Positions 33,801 to 41,881 are shown, numbered from the stretch's first letter. The stretch is 64,000 nt of DNA from Aquabacter cavernae (GCF_003993795.1 NZ_RWKV01000008.1:1302001-1366000), one strand, 5' to 3'. Translations and numbers: made by a program. Notes: generated by a model not told the origin, from the letters alone.

Positions 33801-34146
33801 GGTGGCGCTCACGGGCGCGTCCCTCACCCAGGACAACACCTTCTCGGCGCTGGGCGCGCGCGTGAGCCAGTCCGTGGCACTGGGCGCGGGCACGCTCACG
33901 GCGCGCGGAAGCCTTGCCTGGCAATATGCCTTCGGCGACATGAACCCGGTCCAGACCCTCGCTTTTTCGGGCAGCACGCCCTTCTCGGTCTCGGGCGCGC
34001 CCATCGGCCGGAACGCGGCGCTCATCGGGGTGGGGCTCGATTACCGCGTCTCCACCACGGTCTCGGTGGGCGTGGCGTATTCGGGCGCATTCTCGGATGT
34101 GGGGCAGGATAATGCCGTCAACGGGCGCCTCTCCATCGCGTTCTGA
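30859..34146 (+). CDS. Autotransporter with PAP2-type acid phosphatase passenger
   Basis: 1095 residues from the ATG at 30859 (SD GGGGG); a GTG at 30835 is possible. A long N-region plus signal core (ATALGLLAAGTFLASASPAA) leads to a phosphatase domain (about 60-300). That domain has PSFPSGHTEAG (PSGH motif, 225-232) and SRNILGVHYPLD (SRx5Hx3D, 263-274). The first motif of the family, Kx6RP, reads TNNTPDPRP here, with Thr175 where Lys is expected. A passenger-associated repeat (GGLTKLGDGVLVLGGDNTFT) and NTGTL/NTGTI beta-helix steps follow, then an outer-membrane barrel from about 823 that ends in IAF. It is expected on the cell surface, acting on external phosphoesters if active. Confidence 0.93.
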   Translation: MLTLKSNVLVLSETHAPMGLRPALSRATALGLLAAGTFLASASPAAAQLCTTTACEQSVATLSAFGTLLNTPEGMALLQATLAKEIEIYRTSTLDQQNLATINAQGPFVPWYVSGNIWAMVPGTTAQTLSSTAYSQALPPLVTQELNNVLSTTYVGEAKAYYAQNDTYGIAYGVTNNTPDPRPYLVTTEVSGHPWTTVAPGPFPGLTPSDICYQACQWTANAPEPSFPSGHTEAGYTTGLLYAVLLPEYYQGLVTAAQTFGYSRNILGVHYPLDVVGGRIIATYNLVQWLAGAYQPNFQQEMKDAAEELRIMLGGSATVPYASCASDVASCMAAGVFPTAAEFTAANLAMVSFLTYDLPSVGSTTDAPIVPENAYLLLQTRFPYLTPDQINAVIASTELASGVPLDDHATGWARLNLYAAAGGYGAFTSDVTVTLTGTHGYQAIDMWSNNISGPGGLTKLGDGVLVLGGDNTFTGGTNVGAGTLALTGSMVGDLTVSAGATFLTAGGYKVARDATLTNDGTVQSVNAVLRSHGTIDNRGLMVSDIINDGTLTNSGTIQGVSAGLTSNGTLKNTGTIVSDVANGGTLANTGTIIGTLTNTGTLKGTGALVGDLMNQGVLAPGNSIGTTSVTGAVTFGAGSTYQVEVAANGASDLLVAGGPITLGGTLQFVQTDAAVQPFTSYTILTSGTGITGSFATVIDPFGTAFPFLDVALTTSGTGLSAAVMPDSAAFASFQGSANQRAVGSALASLPGTNGLLQSASMLSAAAAPAALDLLSGQIYASAATVLQEQSGYVREAIGARLRQTGAGIGTGGPATAALAPGLAPTVWLQAYGGWGSTDATANTAEVTRSIGGVVGGLDVALGENWRVGLAGGYSQSSYSLEGLASSGGADSYDLAAYAGGQWDAFAVRLGAAYGWHDLSTNRTVVLPGFVDALSSDNSGNTAQVFGELAYGFALGAARIEPFAALSYVHLNLGGFTEAGGAVALTGASLTQDNTFSALGARVSQSVALGAGTLTARGSLAWQYAFGDMNPVQTLAFSGSTPFSVSGAPIGRNAALIGVGLDYRVSTTVSVGVAYSGAFSDVGQDNAVNGRLSIAF

Positions 34147-34192
34147 AAGACCAAAAACCGCACAGATGCAGTCTGGAACGCTTAAAAACAAC

Positions 34193-34240
34193 TGATTACA
34201 ATCATTCCATAGAAACCCGGAGCGTATTGATGCGCTCCGG
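34193..34240. promoter_or_regulatory. Palindrome and hairpin between the autotransporter and DUF4198 genes
   Basis: TGATTACAATCA (34193-34204) is a perfect 5+5 palindrome in an AT-rich tract and may be an operator. CCGGAGCG (34217-34224) and CGCTCCGG (34233-34240) form an 8-bp hairpin that could terminate the autotransporter transcript, although no T-run follows. The spacer has no other feature I can support. Confidence 0.45.
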
Positions 34241-34311
34241 TGCGGTTGATATGTGGCACTTTGCTTGGCCGAAGCCCCTGCGCGCGGCCACCGCCTCAGC
34301 GCGAGGAACAG

Positions 34312-35070
34312 ATGCCACATTCACCTCCCAGCCACCGCTTTGTGGCCCGCCTGCGTCGCGCCTTGCTGCTCGCCGGCCTCGGCTCCGCGCTCGCCGCACC
34401 CGCCTTCGCCCATGACCTTGTGGTGAAGCCCGGCACGACGGCGGACGGCAAGGTGCCGGTGGAAGTGCTGCTCACCGAGGTCTTCTTCACGGGCGACGTG
34501 GTGCTGAAGCCGGAGAACGTCACCGTCCAGGCGGTGGAGGGCACGCAGAAGAGCCCGGTGACCGTTGCGCCGGACACGGCGGCCAAGGCCCTGGCGGGCA
34601 GCGCGCCCGCCGCCGGCCCCGGCCTCGTGGTGGCCAAGATCTCCCGCACCCGCCCTGCCCGCGAGGACGCCGGGCGGCCGCCCGAGCCCGCCACCCTTTC
34701 GGAAAGCACCTCCAAGGCGCTGGTGAACCTCGCCCCCGGAACGGCCGGGTTCGGAACCCTCTCCGGCGACCGGCTGGAGATCGTCCCACTCGCCAATCCG
34801 GCGGACCTGAAGGTGGGCGACGAACTTCCCGTACAGGTGCTGTTCGACGGCAAGCCGCTGCCCGTGCGCGTTTTCGCCACCCATGACGGCTTCTCGACGC
34901 GCGAGGGCACCTTCGCCACCACCGCCGTGGGCGAGAAGGAAGAGCCCGCTTATGTGAAGATCACCGCCCCCGGCCTCTGGGTGGTGAAGGCCTCCCACGC
35001 CCAGGCCGAGGACGCCCCCAGCCACAAGCGCTACAGCGCCAATTCCAACCTCGTCTTCCTGGTGAAGTAG
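34312..35070 (+). CDS. Periplasmic DUF4198-family protein
   Basis: 252 residues from the ATG at 34312 (MPHSPPSHRFVARLRRALLL), with GAGGAACAG upstream. Signal peptide ends near ALAAPAFA, followed by HDLVVKPGTTADGKVPVEVL. The C-terminal half (KVGDELPVQVLFDGKPLPVR, TREGTFATTAVGEKEEPAYV, GLWVVKASHAQ) matches DUF4198, a beta-rich periplasmic domain found beside TonB receptors and metal-uptake genes. It sits 14 bp before the PepSY reductase, implying a shared role, possibly in iron or other metal acquisition. The function is unproven. Confidence 0.8.
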   Translation: MPHSPPSHRFVARLRRALLLAGLGSALAAPAFAHDLVVKPGTTADGKVPVEVLLTEVFFTGDVVLKPENVTVQAVEGTQKSPVTVAPDTAAKALAGSAPAAGPGLVVAKISRTRPAREDAGRPPEPATLSESTSKALVNLAPGTAGFGTLSGDRLEIVPLANPADLKVGDELPVQVLFDGKPLPVRVFATHDGFSTREGTFATTAVGEKEEPAYVKITAPGLWVVKASHAQAEDAPSHKRYSANSNLVFLVK

Positions 35071-35084
35071 GGCTGGGCGGCGCG

Positions 35085-37808
35085 ATGTTGAAGGCGGTCT
35101 GGTTCCAGATTCATTGGTTCCTCGGCATCACGGCCGGACTCGTGCTGGCCGTGGTGGGTGTCACGGGCGCGATGCTCTCCTTCGAGGGGGAGATCCTCGC
35201 CGCGCTCAATCCCGAGGTGGTTCATGTGGCGCCGCAGCCGGGCGGCCCGCTCGCCCCCGCGGCGCTTCTGGAAAAGGTGCGCGCCAACGCGCCGGGCCGC
35301 ACCGTCACCGCCCTCAACATCTCGGCCGATCCCGCCACCTCCGCCCGCGTCACCCTCGCCCCCCTGCCCGGCGGGACGGGCGGGCCGCGCGGCGAGACGC
35401 GCTATGTGAACCCCTATGACGGCGTCTTCCTGGGCGATCTGCAGGGCCAGGACTTCTTCCGCACCACCATGCAGATCCATCGCTGGCTGGCCTCCGGAGA
35501 CGTGGGCAAGCAGATCGTCGGCGCTTCCACCATCGGCCTCATCATCCTGTCCCTGTCGGGCCTCTATCTGCGCTGGCCCCGGCGCTGGCACGATTGGAAG
35601 AGCTGGCTGCCGCTCGACCTCTCCCGGCGCGGGCGCAACCTGTTCTGGGAACTGCATTCGGTCATCGGCACCTGGGTGCTGCCCTTCTATCTGCTGGCCT
35701 CGCTCACCGGCCTCTACTGGTCCTATGACTGGTATCGCGGCGCCCTGTTCGACATCACCGGCACGCCCCGTCCCCAGCAGATGGGACCCGGAGGCGGCGG
35801 CCAGCGCCCGCCCGCTCAGCCGGGCCAAGCACAAGGCGGCCAGCAGGCCGCCGGCCAAGGCGCGCCGCAAGGGGCGCCTCAAGCCGCGCCTTCTGCCGCC
35901 CAGGGCCAGCCGGGCGGCGCGCCGCAGGGCGCTCCCGGCCAGCAGGCCCAGCGCGGCCCAGGCGGCGGACAAGGTGGCGGACAAGGTGGCGGTGGACAAG
36001 GCGGCGCGGCCCGTGCCCCGCTCGATATCGCCAAGCTCTGGGGCGTCTTCCTGAAGGAGAGCGGCGGCTATTCCACCGCCACCCTGCGCCTGCCCCAGGG
36101 CAATGCGCAGACCCTCACCATTTCCTACCAGTCCCTCGACCCGGCCCATGAACGGGCGAACAACACCCTTGTGCTGGAGGCATCCGGCACGGTGCGCGAG
36201 CACAAGCGCTATGACGACCTGCCGTTCGGGCAGAAGATCATGGCCAGCATCTTCGTGCTGCATGCGGGCAGCTATTTCGGCATGCCCGGCCTGATCCTGA
36301 TGATGGTGGCGAGCCTGCTCATGCCGCTCTTCACCATCACCGGCTGGCTGCTCTATCTCGACCGCCGCAAGAAGAAGAAGCTGGTGCGGCAGGCGGTGCG
36401 TGGCCTCGGCGCCTCCGCCGCCGACGACGCCCCTCTGCTGATCGCCTTCGCCAGCCAGAGCGGCACCGCCGAGCGGCTGGCATGGCAGAGCGCGGGCGCG
36501 CTCCAGGCGGGCGGGCTGCCGGTGAAGGTGGCCGCCCTCTCCTCGCTGGGGCCGGATGCGTTCGGCGCGGCAAAGAGGGCGCTGTTCGTGGTGTCCACCT
36601 TCGGCGAAGGCGAGCCGCCGGACCAGGCCCGCGCCTTCGCCCGCCGCATGACAGGTGCCGCGGATGGGCTGGCGCAGCTCGATTACGGCGTGCTCGCTTT
36701 GGGCGACCGGGCCTATGGGCAGTTCTGCGGCTTCGGCCGGGCGCTGGACGACTGGCTGCGGGCGAACGGCGCCACGCCGCTCTTCGAGCGCATCGAGATG
36801 GACAAGGAGGACGGCGCGGCGCTGGAGGAATGGCAGGCACGCCTGGGCGAGATCGCGGGCAAACCGCTGAACGGCCCGCTCGTGCCTCCGCCCCCCCAGG
36901 CCTTCGAGCCCTGGACGCTCGCCTTGCGCCGCCATCTCAATCCCGGCAGCGTGGGCCTGCCCACCTTCCATCTGGCATTCACCCCGCAAGTGGCGCGCGA
37001 CTGGCAGGCGGGCGACGTGCTGGAAGTGCGCCCGCGCAATGCACCGGCCGCCGTGGCCGAGCGCCTGACCGCCGCCGGGCTCCCGGCCGATGCGCCCGTC
37101 ACCCGCGAGGGGCGCATCGAGACGCTGGGCGCGTGGCTCACGCGGTCCATTCTTCCCCCGGAACTGGTGGGCACCCCGGAGGCCATCGTCCAGGACCTCC
37201 TGCCCCTGCCCACGCGCGACTATTCCATCGCCTCCATCCCGGCGGACGGTCGGGTGGAGATCCTGGTTCGCCAGACCCGTACACCGGAAGGCGGCCTTGG
37301 CCTCGGCTCCGGCTGGCTCACGGTGCATCTGGCCGATGGCGGCGACGTGGAGGCCCGGCTGCGGAGCAATTCCGCCTTCCACGGCCCAACGGACGACCGC
37401 CCGCTCATCCTTATCGGCAACGGCACCGGGCTTGCGGGGCTGCGCGCCCATCTGAAGGCCCGCATCCATGGGGGCCATGACCGCAACTGGCTGATCTTCG
37501 GCGAGCGCAACCGGGCGGCGGACTTCTATTTCCGCGACGAGATCAGCGCGTGGCACAGTTCCGGCGGCCTCGCCCGCCTCGACTTCGCCTTCTCGCGCGA
37601 TCAGGCGGACCGCATCCATGTGCAGGAGGTGGTACGGGCGTCGGCCGCCGACATCGCGGCCTGGGTCCAGGAGGGCGCCGCCATCTATGTGTGCGGAAGC
37701 CTGAACGGCATGGCGCCGGCCGTGGACCATGCGCTGGCGGAGATCATCGGGCGCGAGACGCTGGACGCCATGTCCGCTGACCGACGCTATTGCCGCGACG
37801 TGTATTGA
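35085..37808 (+). CDS. PepSY membrane / flavodoxin / NADPH-flavin reductase fusion protein
   Basis: 907 residues. The N-terminal PepSY-associated membrane region has helices at about 8-30, 143-163, 188-212 and 403-428. A Gln/Gly/Pro-rich insert lies at about 232-312 on the periplasmic side. Then a flavodoxin domain (about 446-590, LLIAFASQSGTAERLAWQSA, VVSTFGEGEPPDQ) and a sulfite-reductase-like FAD/NADPH domain (TRDYSIASIPADGRVEIL, LILIGNGTGLAGLRAHLKAR, ending RRYCRDVY). The layout suits passing electrons from cytoplasmic NADPH across the membrane, as proposed for PepSY ferric reductases. It is coupled to the DUF4198 gene. Confidence 0.9.
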   Translation: MLKAVWFQIHWFLGITAGLVLAVVGVTGAMLSFEGEILAALNPEVVHVAPQPGGPLAPAALLEKVRANAPGRTVTALNISADPATSARVTLAPLPGGTGGPRGETRYVNPYDGVFLGDLQGQDFFRTTMQIHRWLASGDVGKQIVGASTIGLIILSLSGLYLRWPRRWHDWKSWLPLDLSRRGRNLFWELHSVIGTWVLPFYLLASLTGLYWSYDWYRGALFDITGTPRPQQMGPGGGGQRPPAQPGQAQGGQQAAGQGAPQGAPQAAPSAAQGQPGGAPQGAPGQQAQRGPGGGQGGGQGGGGQGGAARAPLDIAKLWGVFLKESGGYSTATLRLPQGNAQTLTISYQSLDPAHERANNTLVLEASGTVREHKRYDDLPFGQKIMASIFVLHAGSYFGMPGLILMMVASLLMPLFTITGWLLYLDRRKKKKLVRQAVRGLGASAADDAPLLIAFASQSGTAERLAWQSAGALQAGGLPVKVAALSSLGPDAFGAAKRALFVVSTFGEGEPPDQARAFARRMTGAADGLAQLDYGVLALGDRAYGQFCGFGRALDDWLRANGATPLFERIEMDKEDGAALEEWQARLGEIAGKPLNGPLVPPPPQAFEPWTLALRRHLNPGSVGLPTFHLAFTPQVARDWQAGDVLEVRPRNAPAAVAERLTAAGLPADAPVTREGRIETLGAWLTRSILPPELVGTPEAIVQDLLPLPTRDYSIASIPADGRVEILVRQTRTPEGGLGLGSGWLTVHLADGGDVEARLRSNSAFHGPTDDRPLILIGNGTGLAGLRAHLKARIHGGHDRNWLIFGERNRAADFYFRDEISAWHSSGGLARLDFAFSRDQADRIHVQEVVRASAADIAAWVQEGAAIYVCGSLNGMAPAVDHALAEIIGRETLDAMSADRRYCRDVY

Positions 37809-37824
37809 GGCAGCGGCGAGATGC

Positions 37825-37846
37825 CCCCTCTCCTTCGTGGGAGGGG
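37825..37846. terminator. Hairpin between convergent PepSY-reductase and XRE-cupin genes
   Basis: CCCCTCTCC (37825-37833) and GGGAGGGG (37839-37846) pair with one bulged T and a TTCGT loop. Located between two converging genes, it could help terminate both, but T-tracts are absent. Confidence 0.4.
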
Positions 37847-37886
37847 ACAAGAGACGTGATGGCGAGCCTTGCCGGAAGCCGCCGTC

Positions 37887-38501
37887 CTAATCCAGCACCG
37901 CCGCCTTCATCATGCAGACCATGAAGGCATGGGCGGGCACCGGGCCCGTATTGCGGATCACATGGCGCCGGTCGCAGCGATAGCGCAGGGTCTCGCCCGC
38001 CTTCACGGTCTCCACCGCGCCCGCCACGTCCACCTCCAGCGCCCCTTCCAGGACGCTCAGGCACTCGATGGCGCCGCGCTGGTGCCCGTCGGAATCCAGC
38101 TCCCCGCCCGGCTCGGCGTGGAAGTCGTAATATTGCAGCCACTCCACCGTCTTGATCCAGCCGATGATGGACAGGCGGCACAGGCCGTCCTCGGAGACCA
38201 GGAGTGGGGTGTCCGCGCGGGAGAGCTTCTCCAGAAACGGCCCGTCATCTGAGGAGGCGAGCACCCGCTCCACCGACATGTCCAGCGCCTGGGAGAGGCG
38301 CCAGACGGTCGCCAGCGTGGGATTGGTCTCGTTGCGCTCGATCTGGCTGATGATGGACTTGGCCACGCCCGACTGCTCGGACAGCTCCGAAAGCGAGAGG
38401 TTATAGGCTTTCCTCAGGCGCTGGATGGTCTTGCCCAGTTGGCCGGTGATGACCTGCGCGCCCTGTTCCATATTGCGCTCGCCTGACCGTTCCCGCGACA
38501 T
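37887..38501 (-). CDS. XRE-family regulator with C-terminal cupin sensor
   Basis: 204 residues from the ATG at 38501, with AGGAAG upstream. HTH at about 20-75 (TIQRLRKAYNLSLSELSEQS, GVAKSIISQIERNETNPTLA); cupin_2 at about 125-200 (YDFHAEPGGELDSDGHQRGA, LEVDVAGAVETVKAGETLRY, HVIRNTG). This HTH-cupin arrangement belongs to small-molecule-responsive repressors; the ligand cannot be told. A perfect palindrome 15 bp upstream of the start suggests autoregulation. thiD lies upstream on the same strand, 93 bp away. Confidence 0.88.
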   Translation of the reverse strand: MSRERSGERNMEQGAQVITGQLGKTIQRLRKAYNLSLSELSEQSGVAKSIISQIERNETNPTLATVWRLSQALDMSVERVLASSDDGPFLEKLSRADTPLLVSEDGLCRLSIIGWIKTVEWLQYYDFHAEPGGELDSDGHQRGAIECLSVLEGALEVDVAGAVETVKAGETLRYRCDRRHVIRNTGPVPAHAFMVCMMKAAVLD

Positions 38502-38516
38502 CCCACTTCCTTCTTC

Positions 38517-38530
38517 CGAACGCACGTTCG
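38517..38530 (-). promoter_or_regulatory. Palindrome CGAACG-CA-CGTTCG upstream of the XRE-cupin gene
   Basis: A perfect 6+6 inverted repeat with a 2-bp centre, beginning 16 bp before the start codon. The position is typical of an autoregulatory operator for a dimeric HTH protein. Confidence 0.45.
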
Positions 38531-38594
38531 CTGTTCCGTACGATAGCGGGATTTGGGCGGCGCACCAAACCCTTCGCGGCGGCGCGGTCGTCCG

Positions 38595-39434
38595 TCACCA
38601 CAAATCGAAGAAATGGTGCACCGGCCCATGGCCGTGCCCCACCTTCAGGTCGTCTGCGGCGGCGATGGCGCCGGTGATGTAGCGCTTCGCCTTGGCCACC
38701 GCTTCTTCCAGGGGAAACCCATGGGCGAGGCCCGCCGCGATGGCGGAGGAGAGGGTGCAGCCGGTGCCGTGGGTGTTGCGGGTGGCCGCGCGCGGCGCGG
38801 GAAAGCGCGTGACGCCCGCGGTGGTCACCAGAAGGTCCACGCTCTCCGGCCCTTCGCCGTGCCCGCCCTTCATGAGTACCGCGCGCGCGCCCATGCCCAT
38901 GAGCCGCACGCCCTGCTCCTGCATCTGTGTTTCCGTGCGCGCCACGTCCGCGCCCAGCAAAGCCGCCGCCTCGGGCAGATTGGGCGTGATGAGGTCGGCG
39001 CGTGGCAGGAGCCGCAAGGTCAGAGTCTCCACCGCCGCGTCCTCCAGCAGCCGCGCGCCGGAGGCGGCCACCATCACCGGGTCCAAAACCACGGGCGCGC
39101 CGGGCCAGCGGGCGAGCCCCTCGGCCACGGCCGCGATGGCGGGCGGGCGGGAGAGCATGCCGATCTTCAAGGCGCGCACGTCCAGATCATCGAACACCGC
39201 ATCCATTTGCGCGGCGATGAAATCCGGCGGCACATCATGGATGGCGGTGACGCCCAGCGTGTTCTGGGCGGTGAGCGCGGTGAGGATGCTGGCGCCGAAG
39301 CAGCCCAGCGCGGAAAAGGTCTTCAGGTCGGCCTGAATGCCCGCGCCGCCGCCGGAATCGGAGCCGGCGATGGTCACGGCGATGGGAATGGACGGTCGGG
39401 TCACGGCGGGCTCCGAAATCAAGGAACGCGGCAT
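38595..39434 (-). CDS. thiD: Hydroxymethylpyrimidine / phosphomethylpyrimidine kinase
   Basis: 279 residues. Ribokinase-like: IPIAVTIAGSDSGGGAGIQA, LKTFSALGCFGASILTALTA, VVLDPVMVAASGARLL, DLITPNLPEAAALLGADV, and the anion-hole/catalytic RNTHGTGCTLSSAIAAGLAH. It phosphorylates the pyrimidine half of thiamine twice. A GTG twelve codons in (VTRPSIPIAV) is an alternative start. No TPP riboswitch is evident upstream. Confidence 0.95.
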   Translation of the reverse strand: MPRSLISEPAVTRPSIPIAVTIAGSDSGGGAGIQADLKTFSALGCFGASILTALTAQNTLGVTAIHDVPPDFIAAQMDAVFDDLDVRALKIGMLSRPPAIAAVAEGLARWPGAPVVLDPVMVAASGARLLEDAAVETLTLRLLPRADLITPNLPEAAALLGADVARTETQMQEQGVRLMGMGARAVLMKGGHGEGPESVDLLVTTAGVTRFPAPRAATRNTHGTGCTLSSAIAAGLAHGFPLEEAVAKAKRYITGAIAAADDLKVGHGHGPVHHFFDLW

Positions 39435-39580
39435 GATGCCGGGCGCTGGGAAGGTTTCAGACCATCATCTAATATGACGGCGCGCCGGACGCGAGAGCGC
39501 GGCCTTGAAAGCGGCGCCTGTTTTGTCCACCTTGCGCCCGCCCGGGCGGGACCCATCGCCCGGCAATCGCGGAGGCGCCG

Positions 39581-39817
39581 GTGATCCCCTTCTTCATGCA
39601 GATCAAATGCCAACTCGGCCGCTCCTACGACGTGGCCAACGCCATCGCCGACGCGGAGATCGCCTCCGAGATCTATTCCACCGCCGGCGATTTCGACCTG
39701 CTGGTGAAGTTCTACGTGGCCGAGGGCACGGATATCGGCCATTTCGTGAACGAGAAGGTGCAGGTCATCGCGGGCATCCAGGACACCCGCACCATCATCA
39801 CCTTCAAGGCATTCTGA
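39581..39817 (+). CDS. Stand-alone Lrp/AsnC ligand-binding (RAM) domain protein
   Basis: 78 residues from a GTG at 39581 with GGAGG 9 bp upstream. The sequence MIPFFMQIKCQLGRSYDVAN, STAGDFDLLVKFYVAEGTDI and VIAGIQDTRTIITFKAF matches the AsnC C-terminal alphabeta ligand domain without any HTH. Such single-domain proteins form oligomers that bind amino acids or modulate full-length Lrp proteins. It converges on the chromate transporter operon, with 6 bp between stops. Confidence 0.88.
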   Translation: MIPFFMQIKCQLGRSYDVANAIADAEIASEIYSTAGDFDLLVKFYVAEGTDIGHFVNEKVQVIAGIQDTRTIITFKAF

Positions 39818-39823
39818 GCCCCC

Positions 39824-40351
39824 TCACACGAGGCCGAGCGCGCCGCAGGCCCCGCCCGCCAGCAGGAAATAGAGCGGGCTGGTCCGCAGCACCAGCATCC
39901 CGAGCGCGGCGGCGCCGGTCAGCAGATAGCCGGTGAGCGAGCTGTCGGTCGCGCCCATCAGGATATAGGCGCTCGCCAGCACCACCCCCACGGTGAGCGC
40001 CGCGAGGCCCCGCTGGATGGCGATGCGCACCCGCGACTGGGCGAAGCGATCGGAGAGGCTTGCCATGACGCAGGCCGCAGCCCCCGTGGGCACGCACATG
40101 AGCACCGTGCCCACCACCGCGCCATAGACCCCCGCCACATACCAGCCGATGAGCGTGACAAGGATCACGTTCGGCCCTGGCGTCACCTGGGCGATGGCGA
40201 ACAGGTCCGAGAACCGGCTGTCGCTCATCCAGCCGCTGTCCACGGACATGCGGTGCAGCTCCGGGATGACGGCGTTCGCCCCGCCGATGGCGAGGAAGGA
40301 AATGTAGGACACCGCGAGGGTGAAGTCGGTGAGCGAATCGCGTCCGGTCAT
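39824..40351 (-). CDS. Chromate transporter (CHR) half, second subunit
   Basis: 175 residues. Short-chain CHR protein with a single CHR domain: YISFLAIGGANAVIPELHRM, FAIAQVTPGPNVILVTLIGW and about five to six hydrophobic segments. Short CHR proteins work as pairs in opposite orientation; the partner is encoded directly upstream with a 4-bp overlap. The family exports chromate or takes up sulfate-like anions. Confidence 0.9.
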   Translation of the reverse strand: MTGRDSLTDFTLAVSYISFLAIGGANAVIPELHRMSVDSGWMSDSRFSDLFAIAQVTPGPNVILVTLIGWYVAGVYGAVVGTVLMCVPTGAAACVMASLSDRFAQSRVRIAIQRGLAALTVGVVLASAYILMGATDSSLTGYLLTGAAALGMLVLRTSPLYFLLAGGACGALGLV

Positions 40352-40926
40352 CGGGACCAGCGCCAGGCTGCGAGAATGGAGAAGGGCGCGAGCACGAGGA
40401 TCACCGCCAGCAGCGGAAAGCCCAGGGGCCCCGCTGCCAGGAAGGCGACGGCGGCGAACACCAGGATGTGTGGGCTGCGCCGTTCCGCATAGGCCATCTT
40501 CGCCCCGAGCGCGACGAACAGGCCGATGGCCGCCGCCGAGATGCCGCGCAGGGCCCCCGAGATGAACGGCATCTGGCCGTAGCGCAGATAGAGCGTCATG
40601 AGGGTCAGGCCGATGATGCAGGGCGCCACAACGAGCCCGGTAAAGGCCGCCACCGCCCCCGGCAATCGTCCGAACCGCCAGCCCAGGCAGATGGACATGT
40701 TGCAGATGTTCGGCCCCGGCATGAGCTGGCAGATGGAGAGCAAGTCGTTGAACTCGGTGGGGCCGAGCCACTGGTGCCGTTCCACCAGTTCGCGCCGGGC
40801 GAACGGCAGCGCGCCGCCGAAGCCCGACAGGGCGATGCGCAGGAAGGTGAGGAACAGCATGGACACGCTGGGTGGCCCGGCGGGAACCGTGCCGGACGGG
40901 GACGGTTCGGCCGCCCCTGCGCTCAT
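40348..40926 (-). CDS. Chromate transporter (CHR) half, first subunit
   Basis: 192 residues. CHR domain with FLRIALSGFGGALPFARREL, LLSICQLMPGPNICNMSICL and further hydrophobic helices. It overlaps the second half by 4 bp (ATGA) and the upstream DMT gene also by 4 bp, so the three are one translational unit. Confidence 0.9.
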   Translation of the reverse strand: MSAGAAEPSPSGTVPAGPPSVSMLFLTFLRIALSGFGGALPFARRELVERHQWLGPTEFNDLLSICQLMPGPNICNMSICLGWRFGRLPGAVAAFTGLVVAPCIIGLTLMTLYLRYGQMPFISGALRGISAAAIGLFVALGAKMAYAERRSPHILVFAAVAFLAAGPLGFPLLAVILVLAPFSILAAWRWSR

Positions 40927-41819
40927 GGGGCGATCCGCGAGCGGGCCCGACGTTCCGCCTGCCGCTCGCGCAGCGCGATGCCCGCGCCGGAGGCCACCAC
41001 CAGAGCGGAGCCGCAGAACACCAGGGCATGGGGCCATTCGCGGAAGAACATCGCGCCGAACAGCACCGCCCAGAGCAGGGTCGCGTAATTGAACGGCGCC
41101 ACCACGGAGGCGGGCGCCACCCGGTTGGCGGCGGTAAGGAAGATCTGCCCCAGGCCGCCCAGTAGGCCCAGCGCCACCAAGGCAAGGCCGTCCTCCAGGC
41201 TGGGCAGCGTCCACCAGGGCAGTGTCACGAGGCTGGCGAGGCAGGCCACCACGGAGAAATAGAAGACGATGGAGCCGGTGGATTCGGTCAGCGTCAGGCG
41301 GCGCACCTGCGTCACCGCGAAGCCTGCGAGCAGCGCGCCGCCCAGCGCGCAGCCGACGCCGATATAGGCGCCCTCCGCCGCGAGCCCGTGGGTCGAGAAC
41401 AGCGGCAGCAGCATCAGGAGGATGCCGACGAGGCCGAGGCCCACGGCCACCCAGCGATAGGCCGGCACATGCTCGCGCAGGAACACGGCGGCGAGCACCA
41501 CCACCACCAGCGGCGTCACATAGGAGAAGGCCACCGCCTCGGCGAGCGGGATGAAGGACAGGGCCACGAAGCCGAGCCACATGGAGACGACGCCCACCCC
41601 GCCGCGCACCAGATGGCCGCCCACATTGCGGGTTCCGAGCGTGCGCAATTCCCCGCGCCAGGCGAGCCAGACCAGCAGCGGCACCGTGCCGATGGCGCTG
41701 CGCGCGAACACCACCTCGCCGCTGGGCACGGCATCGGCCACGCCACGCACAAGCGCCTGCATGCCGGCGAAGGCGAGGGTCGCGCAGATCTGGAGGACGA
41801 TTCCGAGGGGGATATTCAT
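40923..41819 (-). CDS. EamA/DMT-family transporter
   Basis: 298 residues with about ten membrane helices arranged as two EamA repeats (ICATLAFAGMQALVRGVADA; GALLAGFAVTQVRRLTLTES). Drug/metabolite transporters usually export small metabolites such as amino acids. It is the first gene of the leftward trio with the CHR halves; its stop overlaps the CHR start. The substrate is unknown. Confidence 0.9.
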   Translation of the reverse strand: MNIPLGIVLQICATLAFAGMQALVRGVADAVPSGEVVFARSAIGTVPLLVWLAWRGELRTLGTRNVGGHLVRGGVGVVSMWLGFVALSFIPLAEAVAFSYVTPLVVVVLAAVFLREHVPAYRWVAVGLGLVGILLMLLPLFSTHGLAAEGAYIGVGCALGGALLAGFAVTQVRRLTLTESTGSIVFYFSVVACLASLVTLPWWTLPSLEDGLALVALGLLGGLGQIFLTAANRVAPASVVAPFNYATLLWAVLFGAMFFREWPHALVFCGSALVVASGAGIALRERQAERRARSRIAP

Positions 41820-41881
41820 GGGGCTTTCGTCACGCGGGACGGCTGGTGCCCCCTATAGCGCGGCTTTGCGACGCGGAGTCA

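Noticed and set aside
39435-39580. TPP riboswitch upstream of thiD
   Set aside because: No CUGAGA-type thi-box was seen in the spacer on the minus strand.
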